Source: Undibacterium sp. CCC3.4
Lineage (GTDB): Bacteria > Pseudomonadota > Gammaproteobacteria > Burkholderiales > Burkholderiaceae_D
Reading direction: 5' to 3'
NCBI RefSeq assembly: GCF_034347425.1
Contig: NZ_CP133779.1
Coordinates: forward strand, 2,604,001 to 2,668,000
Length of the DNA stretch: 64,000 bases
Shown: positions 11,465-19,433 of the stretch, in pieces
Numbering within the stretch: position 1 is the first letter of the stretch
How the letters are laid out: each line of letters starts with the position of its first letter
Translations under genes and position numbers: made by a program
Notes under the pieces: model-generated
What the model was told of the DNA's origin: nothing
What the model saw: the letters and a program-made list of their open reading frames with translations, nothing else
The model's database searches: none

Positions 11465-11501
11465 GATGCAAAGCCGCGCTGGCGCGGCTTGATCTGGCAA
11501 C

Positions 11502-11544
11502 AAAAAAAGCTGAGTACCGGTGCGCCGGGCTCGGCTTTTTTTTG
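11502..11544 (+). terminator. Terminator downstream of gapA
   Basis: An A-run followed by GCTGAG, a 15-base GC-rich interior and CTCGGCTTTTTTTT forms a stem (with one mismatched or wobble pair) and a T-tract. The A-run on the other side makes it potentially bidirectional. A second, GC-only hairpin GCCGCGC-TG-GCGCGGC lies just upstream, at about 11473-11488. Confidence 0.8.
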
Positions 11545-11677
11545 TTGCTAGAGTGGGTGAAGTTTCAGAAAATTCCTACGTCGGTTTCGCTTGAAAATTT
11601 GCTTGGCTTGATTATCATTTGAATTGGAATTTTCAGTAAAAAGTGTGTATTTGTCTAATTGCTGCCAAGAAAGCGGT

Positions 11678-11694
11678 AACGATCACTGATCGTT
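11678..11694. promoter_or_regulatory. Palindrome in the leader of the AT-rich operon
   Basis: AACGATC-ACT-GATCGTT is a perfect 7-bp inverted repeat with a 3-base spacer. Partly related GATCG-containing repeats follow up to about 11713. It lies 54 bases before the first gene of the four-gene cluster, where an operator would be expected. No regulator gene is in the cluster, so the binding protein is unknown. Confidence 0.4.
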
Positions 11695-11747
11695 CCGCAT
11701 CGTTCTGATCGCTGAAGTAAGCTAAATTCAATAATGAGCTCACTAAA

Positions 11748-12557
11748 ATGACAAAGATCGTAGTAGTCGGTGCCGGTCACATGGGAACAGCAGTTGTTTC
11801 GGGACTTCTGAATGACATTAAATTTGATTTACAAGTCGTTGACCCTAGCGAATCTCGGCGTATTTTTTTAAAAAGCCGATATGGAATTGATGCACTGCCA
11901 TCAATCAAGAACGTAAATGATGATGATATTTTGATATTATCAATACCTCCACAAAAGTTTTCTCAGTTTGCAAAAGACATTAAGCTGAACTTGGGACGGA
12001 CAACTCCTGTGATATCGATGATGGCCGGCATAAAAATCGATACGCTCGGCCACTTACTTGGGGTGAGTCAAATTATTCGCGCCATACCGAATACGCTACC
12101 AGAAATTGCTCTCGGAATGACCGTATTTTGTGCATCACCAAACATCTATAAAGAAAATCTAGCGTTGACTGGAGTCATTCTAGGGTCTTTTGGTAAAGCA
12201 ATATATGTTACAGACGAGTCGCTCATAGATTCTGCGACCGCACTGTGTGGTGGCGGGCCTGCATTCATTGCTTATTTTGCGAGCGCTATGCAGAGTTTTG
12301 CCATTCAGTCTGGTTTCAGTAATACAGAATCAGTATTAATGATTGCCCAAATATTAAGGGGAACTGCCGATCTTTTGGAATTGACGCGAAAATCTCCAAC
12401 ACAGATATGTAACGAGGTAATGACTCCTGAAGGAACGACCGAAAGAGGAATAGCTTACTTTAGGGAAAACAATGTAGAACACATCATTACGTCTGCACTT
12501 CGAAAGTCGTCAGCCAGATCCAAAGAGCTTGGCGAATTTAAATATATGCAAATGTAA
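11748..12557 (+). CDS. ProC-like pyrroline-5-carboxylate reductase family protein
   Basis: A 269-residue member of the P5C reductase family, which reduces a cyclic imine acid with NAD(P)H. The N-terminal Rossmann site is VVGAGHMGTAVVSGLL, and the family segment RAIPNTLPEIALGMTVF is clear at residues 111-127. The catalytic loops are altered: residues 164-173 read TALCGGGPAF where proline-biosynthetic ProC usually has LSGSGPAY. The signature loop at 224-234 reads VMTPEGTTERG instead of the usual SPGGTT form. This suggests a specialised imine or iminium reductase rather than housekeeping ProC. The gene is markedly AT-rich and starts a four-gene operon. The exact substrate is unknown. Confidence 0.85.
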   Translation: MTKIVVVGAGHMGTAVVSGLLNDIKFDLQVVDPSESRRIFLKSRYGIDALPSIKNVNDDDILILSIPPQKFSQFAKDIKLNLGRTTPVISMMAGIKIDTLGHLLGVSQIIRAIPNTLPEIALGMTVFCASPNIYKENLALTGVILGSFGKAIYVTDESLIDSATALCGGGPAFIAYFASAMQSFAIQSGFSNTESVLMIAQILRGTADLLELTRKSPTQICNEVMTPEGTTERGIAYFRENNVEHIITSALRKSSARSKELGEFKYMQM

Positions 12558-12567
12558 GGAGGCGTAT

Positions 12568-13452
12568 ATGTTGGGTTTAAATGATAAAAGCTGGTTGATT
12601 GAGAAATTTTATGAAATACACCACGCTTCGTTCTCGAGTTGTCCATATGAAGGGAGTGAAAAATTATTTACTTATGATACATATTTTGGAATGGGACATA
12701 GTCTCAAACTGATCGATGATCCAAGTGTTTTTAAAGTAAGTCCAGCCGGTTTGGCATTGGGTAGCTATACACAAAAAATGTTCTCTAATAATGTACTGAA
12801 CGGACATTTCCTTGACCTCGGTACTGGTAGCGGCGTAATTGCGCTGCTGTTAAGAGGAATGGGGGCTGATCACATTATCGGAACAGATATTTCTCCAGCT
12901 GCGGTTAGTCTTTCTGTAAAAAATGAAACCTTAAACTTTGGCAATAATAAAATCGCGTTCGTCGTCAGCGATCTTTTTTCTGGCTTACCAAATGAAAATC
13001 AGAAATTCGATTTTATTACTTTCAATCCTCCGGGATGGAGAACTCCATCGGAAAAGCTGTTGGAATATTTAATGTCCACGACCGAAGTTAATGAAATTCC
13101 TCTTTCAGCAATGTTTTATGGTGATACTTTATTGCTTCGATTTTTACAAGAATTACCTACTTACTTAAATAAGGGCGGCCGTGCCATTATTGGCTTGAAT
13201 TCATTAGTAGGTATTCAGGATATTTTAAGTCGATATAAGAACGAAAAATACCAAGATCGCCGTCTTAAATTTCGTTTTTTAGAACGACATACATTTCCGT
13301 TATTGTTATATTCAGAGAGTTGGAAACGAATTTCCTCTCGATTAATGGAAGAATTTTCTTCTTGGAGAGATAAAAATCAAGCTGCCTATAGCGTGGATAG
13401 CAAAGGTAATCTGTATTGGTCGTACGAACTTGTAGAATGTGTTTTATGGTGA
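12568..13452 (+). CDS. Class I SAM-dependent methyltransferase (NPPG type)
   Basis: A 294-residue protein. The SAM-binding motif I, LDLGTGSGVIALLL, is at residues 82-95, the acidic strand IIGTDISP follows, and motif IV reads FNPPGWRTP at 152-160. The fold resembles HemK/PrmC-type N-methyltransferases, but the aromatic residue of NPPY is replaced by Gly, so the acceptor is probably not the classical planar amide or base. The ATG at 12568 is chosen because AAGGAGG lies 5 bases upstream; an earlier in-frame start would run into the preceding gene. It begins 10 bases after the ProC-like gene and overlaps the next gene by 7 bases. A tailoring or small-molecule methyltransferase is an inference. 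Confidence 0.8.
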   Translation: MLGLNDKSWLIEKFYEIHHASFSSCPYEGSEKLFTYDTYFGMGHSLKLIDDPSVFKVSPAGLALGSYTQKMFSNNVLNGHFLDLGTGSGVIALLLRGMGADHIIGTDISPAAVSLSVKNETLNFGNNKIAFVVSDLFSGLPNENQKFDFITFNPPGWRTPSEKLLEYLMSTTEVNEIPLSAMFYGDTLLLRFLQELPTYLNKGGRAIIGLNSLVGIQDILSRYKNEKYQDRRLKFRFLERHTFPLLLYSESWKRISSRLMEEFSSWRDKNQAAYSVDSKGNLYWSYELVECVLW

Positions 13453-14357
13453 ATCGTATAAATTCTACACGCGTAATTATTGCTGCTGTGGTCGCAGGTG
13501 TGACCGCCAATCTGATTCTCGGTGCTTCATCCTTATTTTGGCGTGCGCTATCTGACATCCCGACTGAAGTATTACTATGTTATCGCATTCTTGCTTCATT
13601 CTTCACGCTAGCGGTGCTGGTGCTGATGATTGGTCAATGCAGGAATTTTATATCAGCTTTGACGTTTGAAAGGACTTTATATCATCTCGGCGCAGCCCTA
13701 CTTATTGCCATCAACTGGGGAACATTTGTCTGGTCTTCAATAAACGGTCATGTTTTGGAAACTGGGATAGGCTACCTGATCGCACCTTTTGTTGCTATTG
13801 GTATAGGCGCATTGGTTTTAAAAGAGTATTTAAGTAAAATTTGCAGATTAGCAATGGCGGTCATTTTTTTCGGTGTAGTACTTCTGTTGTTCAATAGTGC
13901 TGAACTCAAACCACTAATTTACTTTTCAATTGGCATCAGTTGGGGATGCTATGCATATGTCAAAAAAATCAGCAAACTCGATGCTTTGTTTGGTTTGGTT
14001 TTGGAAACTGCTTTTCTTTCTGTAGCGATTTGTTTTTTTATTTCGACATCAGATTTTTCACTTGCATTCGAGCCAACGTTACCGATTGAAAGTCGGCTGT
14101 TAGTGCTTGGATGTGGTTTAATATCCATGCTTCCCTTATGGCTATTTTCCTTTTCCGCGAAAAATCTCTCTTTATCTGTGATGGGTTTTTTTCAGTTTAT
14201 CCTTCCAATTACCCAAATTTCCATCGCCCTTTTTTTCTATCGGCAAGTCCTGTCCGTCAATACAGCCATTTGTTTTTCATTAATTTTGGCGGCTTTATTA
14301 TTCATTGTGTACGAGTCTTTTCTTAGAACTGAGAAACTCAATAAAATTGATTCGTGA
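13446..14357 (+). CDS. RarD/EamA-like multi-pass membrane transporter
   Basis: A 303-residue hydrophobic protein with about ten predicted membrane helices, organised like the drug/metabolite transporter superfamily. The segment INWGTFVWSSINGHVLETGIGYLI resembles the conserved NWxxFIWAVNxxxxLExSLGYFI region of RarD. The ATG at 13446 overlaps the methyltransferase stop (ATGGTGA), suggesting translational coupling. In context it is likely an exporter (or importer) of the compound made or used by the neighbouring enzymes. Codon use is AT-rich like its neighbours. Confidence 0.85.
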   Translation: MVNRINSTRVIIAAVVAGVTANLILGASSLFWRALSDIPTEVLLCYRILASFFTLAVLVLMIGQCRNFISALTFERTLYHLGAALLIAINWGTFVWSSINGHVLETGIGYLIAPFVAIGIGALVLKEYLSKICRLAMAVIFFGVVLLLFNSAELKPLIYFSIGISWGCYAYVKKISKLDALFGLVLETAFLSVAICFFISTSDFSLAFEPTLPIESRLLVLGCGLISMLPLWLFSFSAKNLSLSVMGFFQFILPITQISIALFFYRQVLSVNTAICFSLILAALLFIVYESFLRTEKLNKIDS

Positions 14358-14369
14358 AGGAAAATCGAC

Positions 14370-15533
14370 ATGAAAAATTACGATGTTATCGTTGTCGGCT
14401 TGGGTATTATGGGAACGTCGACACTGTTTCATCTTGCACGTTCTGGGGCGAATGTGTTGGGGATTGAACAATTTGGACCTACACATCAATTTGGATCATC
14501 GCAAGGAGAAACAAGAATTTTTCGCCGAGCATATTGGGAGGGTAGAGAATATCTCCCTTTGTTAAACAGATCGCATGATCTGTGGACCGAGTTACAAGCT
14601 TTGAGTGATGAGAGCTTGTTGATTCCGACAGGAGCCGTATTTATAGGACCCAAATCAACAGGTGTTGTAAAAGGAAGTAGAAAAACCGCGCAAGAAGGTC
14701 AGATTACTTATGAAGTACTTAGTGCAAAAAAAATTAGAGCGCGATTTCCAGGGTTTTCTATTAATGAAAAAATGGAAGCAATATATGAGCCGGGGGCATA
14801 CGTCATTTTGGCAAACAAAGTGCAAACACACATGATGAATCATGCGATAGAAAAAGGCGCTTCTGCGAATTTTGGCCGGAGTGTTCGAGAAATTTCTCGA
14901 TATACTCAATCCATGCTCTTGGTTAAAACCGATAATGGCGATCAATTTTTGACTCGGGCTATAGTTCTGACAACTGGGCCTTGGACTACGAATAATTTTT
15001 TGCCTGAGTTGAATAGTTTCCGGTTCTCACATAGCGTTCCTGTCTATTGGTTTGATGTACGAGTAGGACACGAAGAAGAATTTTCCAAGGATAAATTTCC
15101 TGCTTTTTTGTATAATCATGCAGACGGAGCGTTACTGTATGGGATTCCTGCCGGAATAAGTTCGGAGCGAGGTATTAAAATTGGCTTTCACAACAGACAG
15201 CATTTGCTTTGCGAACCAGGAAATAGAAAAAAAAGTATTTTGGAATGTTATTCGACAGAGATGTCATCTTATGTTGAAGAAATTTTTCCCGGACTTAATC
15301 CTCTTCCAATCAGTTCACGTTCATGTTTTTATACAATGAGCAAAGATCAAAGTTTTTTAATTGGCACGTCTCGAGAACATTCAAATGTCTTTTATGCGTC
15401 GGCTTGTTCTGGACATGGATTTAAATTTGGGTCGGCAATCGGAGAAGTGCTTGCTTTGTTAGCGCAAGGAAAATCCCCCCCAATTGATATATCAAATTTT
15501 AATCTTTCACGCTTCAAATTAGTCGGAAGTTGA
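14370..15533 (+). CDS. SolA / monomeric sarcosine oxidase-like FAD-dependent oxidoreductase
   Basis: A 387-residue flavoprotein of the sarcosine oxidase / N-methyltryptophan oxidase / pipecolate oxidase group, which oxidise secondary amines to imines with release of hydrogen peroxide. The dinucleotide motif VGLGIMG is at residues 9-15. GETRIFRRAYWEGREY matches the sarcosine oxidase active-site segment. Lys270 in GIKIGFH aligns with the oxygen-activating lysine, and Cys319 in SRSCFYTM aligns with the cysteine that binds FAD covalently. The C-terminal SGHGFKFG completes the FAD site. It follows the transporter gene by 12 bases. Because this enzyme makes imines and the first gene of the operon reduces them, both may act on one cyclic or N-alkyl amino acid; that link is inference. 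Confidence 0.9.
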   Translation: MKNYDVIVVGLGIMGTSTLFHLARSGANVLGIEQFGPTHQFGSSQGETRIFRRAYWEGREYLPLLNRSHDLWTELQALSDESLLIPTGAVFIGPKSTGVVKGSRKTAQEGQITYEVLSAKKIRARFPGFSINEKMEAIYEPGAYVILANKVQTHMMNHAIEKGASANFGRSVREISRYTQSMLLVKTDNGDQFLTRAIVLTTGPWTTNNFLPELNSFRFSHSVPVYWFDVRVGHEEEFSKDKFPAFLYNHADGALLYGIPAGISSERGIKIGFHNRQHLLCEPGNRKKSILECYSTEMSSYVEEIFPGLNPLPISSRSCFYTMSKDQSFLIGTSREHSNVFYASACSGHGFKFGSAIGEVLALLAQGKSPPIDISNFNLSRFKLVGS

Positions 15534-15681
15534 ATTGTATTTTTGATACTCCAATGCCGTATCTTTTGATTGTCACTCTCTTTGGAATCGGTAGGATCGG
15601 CTTAAACCGTCTCATCGCCGGCCTTTAAATCCAAGCAAGACAGCCGACTTCCGCAGGTATTGTGGCGTCCCCAAAAAAACA

Positions 15682-15713
15682 AGGCGCGCACTTGACCTAT
15701 GCTCAGCGCGCCT
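15682..15713 (-). terminator. Terminator of the acyl-CoA thioesterase gene
   Basis: On the minus strand a perfect 8-bp stem AGGCGCGC / GCGCGCCT with a 16-base loop is followed by TTGTTTTTTT. It is located about 10 bases after the thioesterase stop codon. Confidence 0.75.
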
Positions 15714-15719
15714 CTGCCA

Positions 15720-16223
15720 TCAAGCCTGCACCGGCTGGAGCTTACTGAACACCTGCTCGACCATGGCCTTATTCTGTTTTTCAACCGCGATGCGTGCTTC
15801 CTTGCGTGCCAAGGCGCATTCGTAGCGTAGTTTTTCGATTTCCGTACTCGGGGAAAAACTGGGAATTTTGGTCGGCTTGTTCCCCTCGGTCACCGCTACC
15901 ATCGTAAAGAAACAACTGTTGGTATGGCGTTTGACATCGGTGAAAATATTTTCAGCCACCACCTTGACCCCGACTTCCATCGAACTTTTCCCCACGTAAT
16001 TAATGGTTGAAAAAAAGGTGACCAATTCGCCGACATAAATCGGTTGACCAAACCGTACCTGATCGACCGATAAAGTCACGACATTCGTTTTGGCATAGCG
16101 AACGGCACAGGTATAAGCAACTTGATCGAGGATGAAAAGCAGATCACCGCCATGAATATTGCCAGCAATATTCATCATCGTCGGTGTCATGAGAACGGAC
16201 ATGGTAAGTTCACGATTCGACAT
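15720..16223 (-). CDS. Acyl-CoA thioesterase, hotdog fold (YciA/ACOT type)
   Basis: Hydrolyses acyl-CoA esters to free acid and CoA. The 167-residue protein has the signature NIAGNIHGGDLLFILDQ near the N-terminus (N/HGG plus catalytic Asp of the hotdog helix). The beta-strand VTLSVDQVRFGQPIYVGELV is also characteristic of acyl-CoA hydrolases. The last 35 residues are Lys/Glu/Ala-rich and probably helical, longer than in minimal YciA. The ATG at 16223 has GGGAG about 9 bases upstream. It lies downstream of the DUF3141 gene on the same strand and may be co-expressed with it. Confidence 0.9.
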   Translation of the reverse strand: MSNRELTMSVLMTPTMMNIAGNIHGGDLLFILDQVAYTCAVRYAKTNVVTLSVDQVRFGQPIYVGELVTFFSTINYVGKSSMEVGVKVVAENIFTDVKRHTNSCFFTMVAVTEGNKPTKIPSFSPSTEIEKLRYECALARKEARIAVEKQNKAMVEQVFSKLQPVQA

Positions 16224-16244
16224 AATATGTACTCCCGTTATGAG

Positions 16245-16281
16245 AAAAAATCTGACCAGGGTTTGAAACCCCTTCCAGAGT
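16245..16281. repeat. Diverged solo copy of the outer flank of the palindromic repeat family
   Basis: AAAAATCTGACCAGGGTTTG and the following bases match, with several substitutions, the outer flank of the 318-bp palindrome near 55665-55695 (AAAAATCTGACTAGGGTTGG...). It sits in the leader of the thioesterase gene. The alignment was made by eye. Confidence 0.4.
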
Positions 16282-16309
16282 CTTTTCCATCGTCGCTTGC
16301 GACGATCGA

Positions 16310-18577
16310 TTAAGTTGTTTGCACTTTTTTCTGGCGGCCTTTGCCAACAACGGTCTTGCGCGGCTTAGCAGTTTTCTGCGCAATCGGCGCGGCCGCTGGT
16401 TCCGGCTGATCCAAGCCCAGTGCTTGCGCAATACTTTGCAAGCGCTGCTGTTTGCCTGCATTAATCGGCCCGCTCAGAGCCAACAGATCGGTCGCCAATT
16501 CCAGTGCATGCTGACGTTGCGCGCGCAATGGTAGTAGGGCAGGTAAGCTGGCGAGCGCACGCGCTTCATCCATCCGCACCAAAAACGTTTGGCGTCTGAT
16601 GGCCTCTTTCATTTGCTGCAAGCTGACGGTTTGATCGCGCCCGGTTGCACGCATCAGGCGGCGAATGCCGCTGAAGGGGCGCTCATCCACCACGCCATTG
16701 CCGATCGCAACATAAATCAAGAGGCGTAAAAATCCTTCTTCAGGGCTGCCGTGATCAAACCAGACTTCATGTTCGGCGCGCTTTTGTGCCGAAAATTCTT
16801 GCTCTGCTTGGCTCCGTGGGCGTGCGCTCGTCGTGCGCTTCGGGTCGGGCTGGAATCCGGTCATCGCAGCCAGCAACGGTGATTCATAGGTCAGCTTGAA
16901 CAGGCGTTCGTAGTGGGCATCGCGCATATCGCGATAGCTGTCCCAATTGCTGCGTATGGTGGCGGCGATTTTTTTCTCTGCCAGTAGCCAAGGATTATCC
17001 TCAGCTAAGTCGGCTGACATAGAACGGGCCATCTCGGCCAAGGGGCGCAGCGCTTTGAGCGCCGGGTTGGAATCAGACAGCAAGGCCCGCTCGTAGCGTG
17101 CCGAGCTTAAATTGCGTAAGCAAGTGGCACTCATTTCGCTGGAAAACATTGTTACGACAGGTGACACAAACATGTCGTAGCACGATTGATTTATCTGTGA
17201 CACATGCCGTACCAGTTCGAATGCGCGCTCACCCTCGCGGTCTGCTTCACCTAGCGCCAGAATATCGCTGATGTCACGTGGTTCAAAGCGAATCACATAG
17301 CGATCTTCAGCGAAATCCAAACCTGCCATGTCGGGTGTGGTGTCGAGGATGATGGCTTCATACAGACCGGGCGGGAGCATGTCGATCAAATCGAGGGCAT
17401 TGACGAGTTCAGTGTGCTCGCGATTGGCCACGCCGGCTGACACAAAAATACCTAAGTGTCCGATTTGTTCATGTAAAAAATAAACGATAGTTTGCTCGTG
17501 ATCGCGGATGTCCTCGACGCTGTCGTATAAATCCGCAATCCAGAACAGTGCTTGCTGCGGTGGCGTAATATTGTCACCCCAGGAAGCGAACACCACGATC
17601 GGCGAGCGAATCTTGCGCAGGTCGACACGCGTTTCTCCCTCATCCATGATGATCTCGCCGGCACTCAACTTATTACCGACAAATAAGTTTTGTGATATCC
17701 ACGCCATTTCTTCTTTATTCAACAGGAAATGCCCACCCCACCAACGCTCGAAATCGAGGTAGCGCGTGCGCTCGGTATCGATATTGGCATACAAATTGTA
17801 GAGCTTGCTGAAATGGGTATTACCAGGATCGAGTTTCTCAAAATTATCGACCAGATGTGCGCCGTCAAACTTGCCATTGCCGAGATCGCCTGCCAACGAA
17901 GCCATCCAGGTGCCGCCCATCAGTCCTCCCGTATAGCGCAGGGGATTCTTGTTTTCCACCCCAGCCCAATATGACAGCGGCGAGCCGGCCAATAAGACCG
18001 GGCCGACCGATTCCGGTGCCAATGCTGCCAGGATCATTAAGGCCCAGCCGCCCTGACAATTGCCGATCACAAATGGCTTGCCCACGGCATCGGGATGCAG
18101 CTCATTGACTTTAGCGAGAAATATGCGCTCGGCGTGCGTCACGCACTCTATCGTTTGTCCCGCCACTGGCTGCGGAAAAAACATCACGAAATAACATGGG
18201 TGGCCGGCTTTGAGGGCAATGCCGATTTCACTGTCCATTTTCGAGCCGCCTATGCCTGGGCCGTGTCCGGCGCGCGGATCGATCACTACGAAAGGACGCT
18301 TTTTCGGGTCGGTAGCGACGTAATCAGGCGGCGGTACAATCGCTGCCAAGGCATAATTGGCCGGACGTTCGAAGCGGCGTGCATCGAGTATGAGTTTATA
18401 GTCGAATACCAAAACTGGCGGCTTACCAGACTGTTCATGTTCCAGATAATTGTTGCCGCGCTCGCGCAGCACATCCCAAAACATCAGCGAACGTCGGCAA
18501 GCATCGGTCCAGTACGCTAAGGTATCGGTGGGGAGGGGTATGGCAGGAAAAGCGCTGAGCTCGTCTGATGGTGGCAT
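16310..18577 (-). CDS. DUF3141 protein, PHA-synthase-like alpha/beta hydrolase
   Basis: A 755-residue protein of the DUF3141 family, often labelled 3-hydroxyalkanoate synthetase. The N-terminal 450 residues look like an alpha/beta hydrolase with nucleophile elbow VIGNCQGGWAL: a cysteine in GxCxG, as in PhaC polyester synthases. The later segments VFASWGDNITPP and EQIGHLGIFVSAGV resemble the PhaC Asp and His positions. The C-terminal 150 residues (RLLIYVAIGNGVVDERPFSG onward) look like a helical TerB-like domain, followed by a basic Lys/Ala-rich tail. The ATG at 18577 is chosen because TGAGGAAA lies just upstream; an open frame continues 42 codons further. Biochemical activity is unproven and polyester synthesis is not established for this family. 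Confidence 0.8.
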   Translation of the reverse strand: MPPSDELSAFPAIPLPTDTLAYWTDACRRSLMFWDVLRERGNNYLEHEQSGKPPVLVFDYKLILDARRFERPANYALAAIVPPPDYVATDPKKRPFVVIDPRAGHGPGIGGSKMDSEIGIALKAGHPCYFVMFFPQPVAGQTIECVTHAERIFLAKVNELHPDAVGKPFVIGNCQGGWALMILAALAPESVGPVLLAGSPLSYWAGVENKNPLRYTGGLMGGTWMASLAGDLGNGKFDGAHLVDNFEKLDPGNTHFSKLYNLYANIDTERTRYLDFERWWGGHFLLNKEEMAWISQNLFVGNKLSAGEIIMDEGETRVDLRKIRSPIVVFASWGDNITPPQQALFWIADLYDSVEDIRDHEQTIVYFLHEQIGHLGIFVSAGVANREHTELVNALDLIDMLPPGLYEAIILDTTPDMAGLDFAEDRYVIRFEPRDISDILALGEADREGERAFELVRHVSQINQSCYDMFVSPVVTMFSSEMSATCLRNLSSARYERALLSDSNPALKALRPLAEMARSMSADLAEDNPWLLAEKKIAATIRSNWDSYRDMRDAHYERLFKLTYESPLLAAMTGFQPDPKRTTSARPRSQAEQEFSAQKRAEHEVWFDHGSPEEGFLRLLIYVAIGNGVVDERPFSGIRRLMRATGRDQTVSLQQMKEAIRRQTFLVRMDEARALASLPALLPLRAQRQHALELATDLLALSGPINAGKQQRLQSIAQALGLDQPEPAAAPIAQKTAKPRKTVVGKGRQKKVQTT

Positions 18578-18730
18578 ACTACATTTCCTCAAAAAAATGT
18601 ATGACGCATAGAAAAATGGCGAGAGCTGATTTCCATTCAGTATGCAAGACTGAGCAGTGTTTCCATGTTCCATTTGTTTACACTCAGCATCAGTGATAGG
18701 CATTCCATCACCGGACTGGAATGTATTCTC

Positions 18731-18758
18731 AATATAGGGTATTTTTTTTTAAAGGCAA
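18731..18758 (-). promoter_or_regulatory. Sigma-70-like promoter for the DUF3141 gene
   Basis: On the minus strand, TTGCCT and TATATT are separated by 16 bp of mostly A/T, about 150 bases upstream of the ATG at 18577. The match is good but unconfirmed. Confidence 0.5.
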
Positions 18759-18892
18759 GCGCGTCTTAAGCGATTTTAAGAGCGCGAAAATTTGCTGTGA
18801 ATGGGTGGGGAGTGGGCGTATGCAGCGAAGATTTTATCGGTGTTGCTGCAATATTTTCCGTCAATAAATATGTGTGTGGTGTTCGTCGCTGC

Positions 18893-19157
18893 CTTCAGAG
18901 GCTGTCGCAAAAGCCTGATGGACGTTTTTTACACCTGAAACACCGCATACCTCGTCATTCCTGCATGCCACAGCCTCGTCATTCCCGCATGCTTTTGGCG
19001 GGAACCCAGCGTCGTTTTTTACACTGAAAATGCCACAATTTCTGGCATTTTCAGTTAACCACGAACGCCGCTTGGTTCCTACCAAAAGCGCGCAGGAATG
19101 ACGTGGCCACCAGTCAGGGTAATGATACCGACTCACTACCCTTTTGCGACAGCCTCT
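18893..19157. repeat. Palindromic MITE-like element, copy 1
   Basis: A roughly 265-bp element bounded by perfect 17-bp inverted repeats AGAGGCTGTCGCAAAAG (18897-18913) and its complement (19141-19157). Internally it carries REP-like units with CGTCATTCCCGCATGC ... GGCGGGAACCCAGC and their inverted counterparts. It also has an inner stem built on CTGAAAATGCCA / TGGCATTTTCAG. There is no credible coding sequence. A second copy in reverse orientation lies at 55696-55938. CTTCAGAG occurs at both edges, but the left one is also part of copy 2, so it cannot be safely called a target duplication. It occupies most of the gap between the DUF3141 gene and lepB. Confidence 0.85.
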
Positions 19158-19281
19158 TCAGAGCGGGGACGTCGATCAAGGGGACTTTTTTATGTGAAAT
19201 GAAAACGTCCTTCTGCGCATGGAGTGGTCAATGAGCAGCACAGATTAAGTAAAATAGAAGAACACGATCTCTATTCCGGCC

Positions 19282-19311
19282 AGCGCACCACTGAAGTGCG
19301 CTGTCTTTTTT
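19282..19311 (+). terminator. Hairpin with T-tract upstream of lepB
   Basis: AGCGCAC-CACTGAA-GTGCGCT forms a 7-bp stem followed by GTCTTTTTT. It lies about 125 bases before lepB and has no plus-strand gene directly before it. It may insulate lepB from upstream transcription or act as an attenuator. Confidence 0.55.
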
Positions 19312-19433
19312 CGCTGGCAAATATTTGTGCACCGGTCGGAACTTAATTGACAACAATTGGTCCGAGTAAGCGAGCGCTGTTCGGCAAGCACCGCGATTGC
19401 GTTCGCCCATTCAATCAAACTCGAGGAGACAGC

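Noticed and set aside
10382..11503. Long antisense frame (373 codons) opposite gapA
   Set aside because: Shadow of a highly biased gene; gapA is unambiguous and the antisense product has no recognisable features.
18893..19163. Target-site duplication CTTCAGAG around the palindromic element
   Set aside because: The left copy of this octamer is also conserved inside the element at 55.7 kb, so it cannot be taken as a true duplication.
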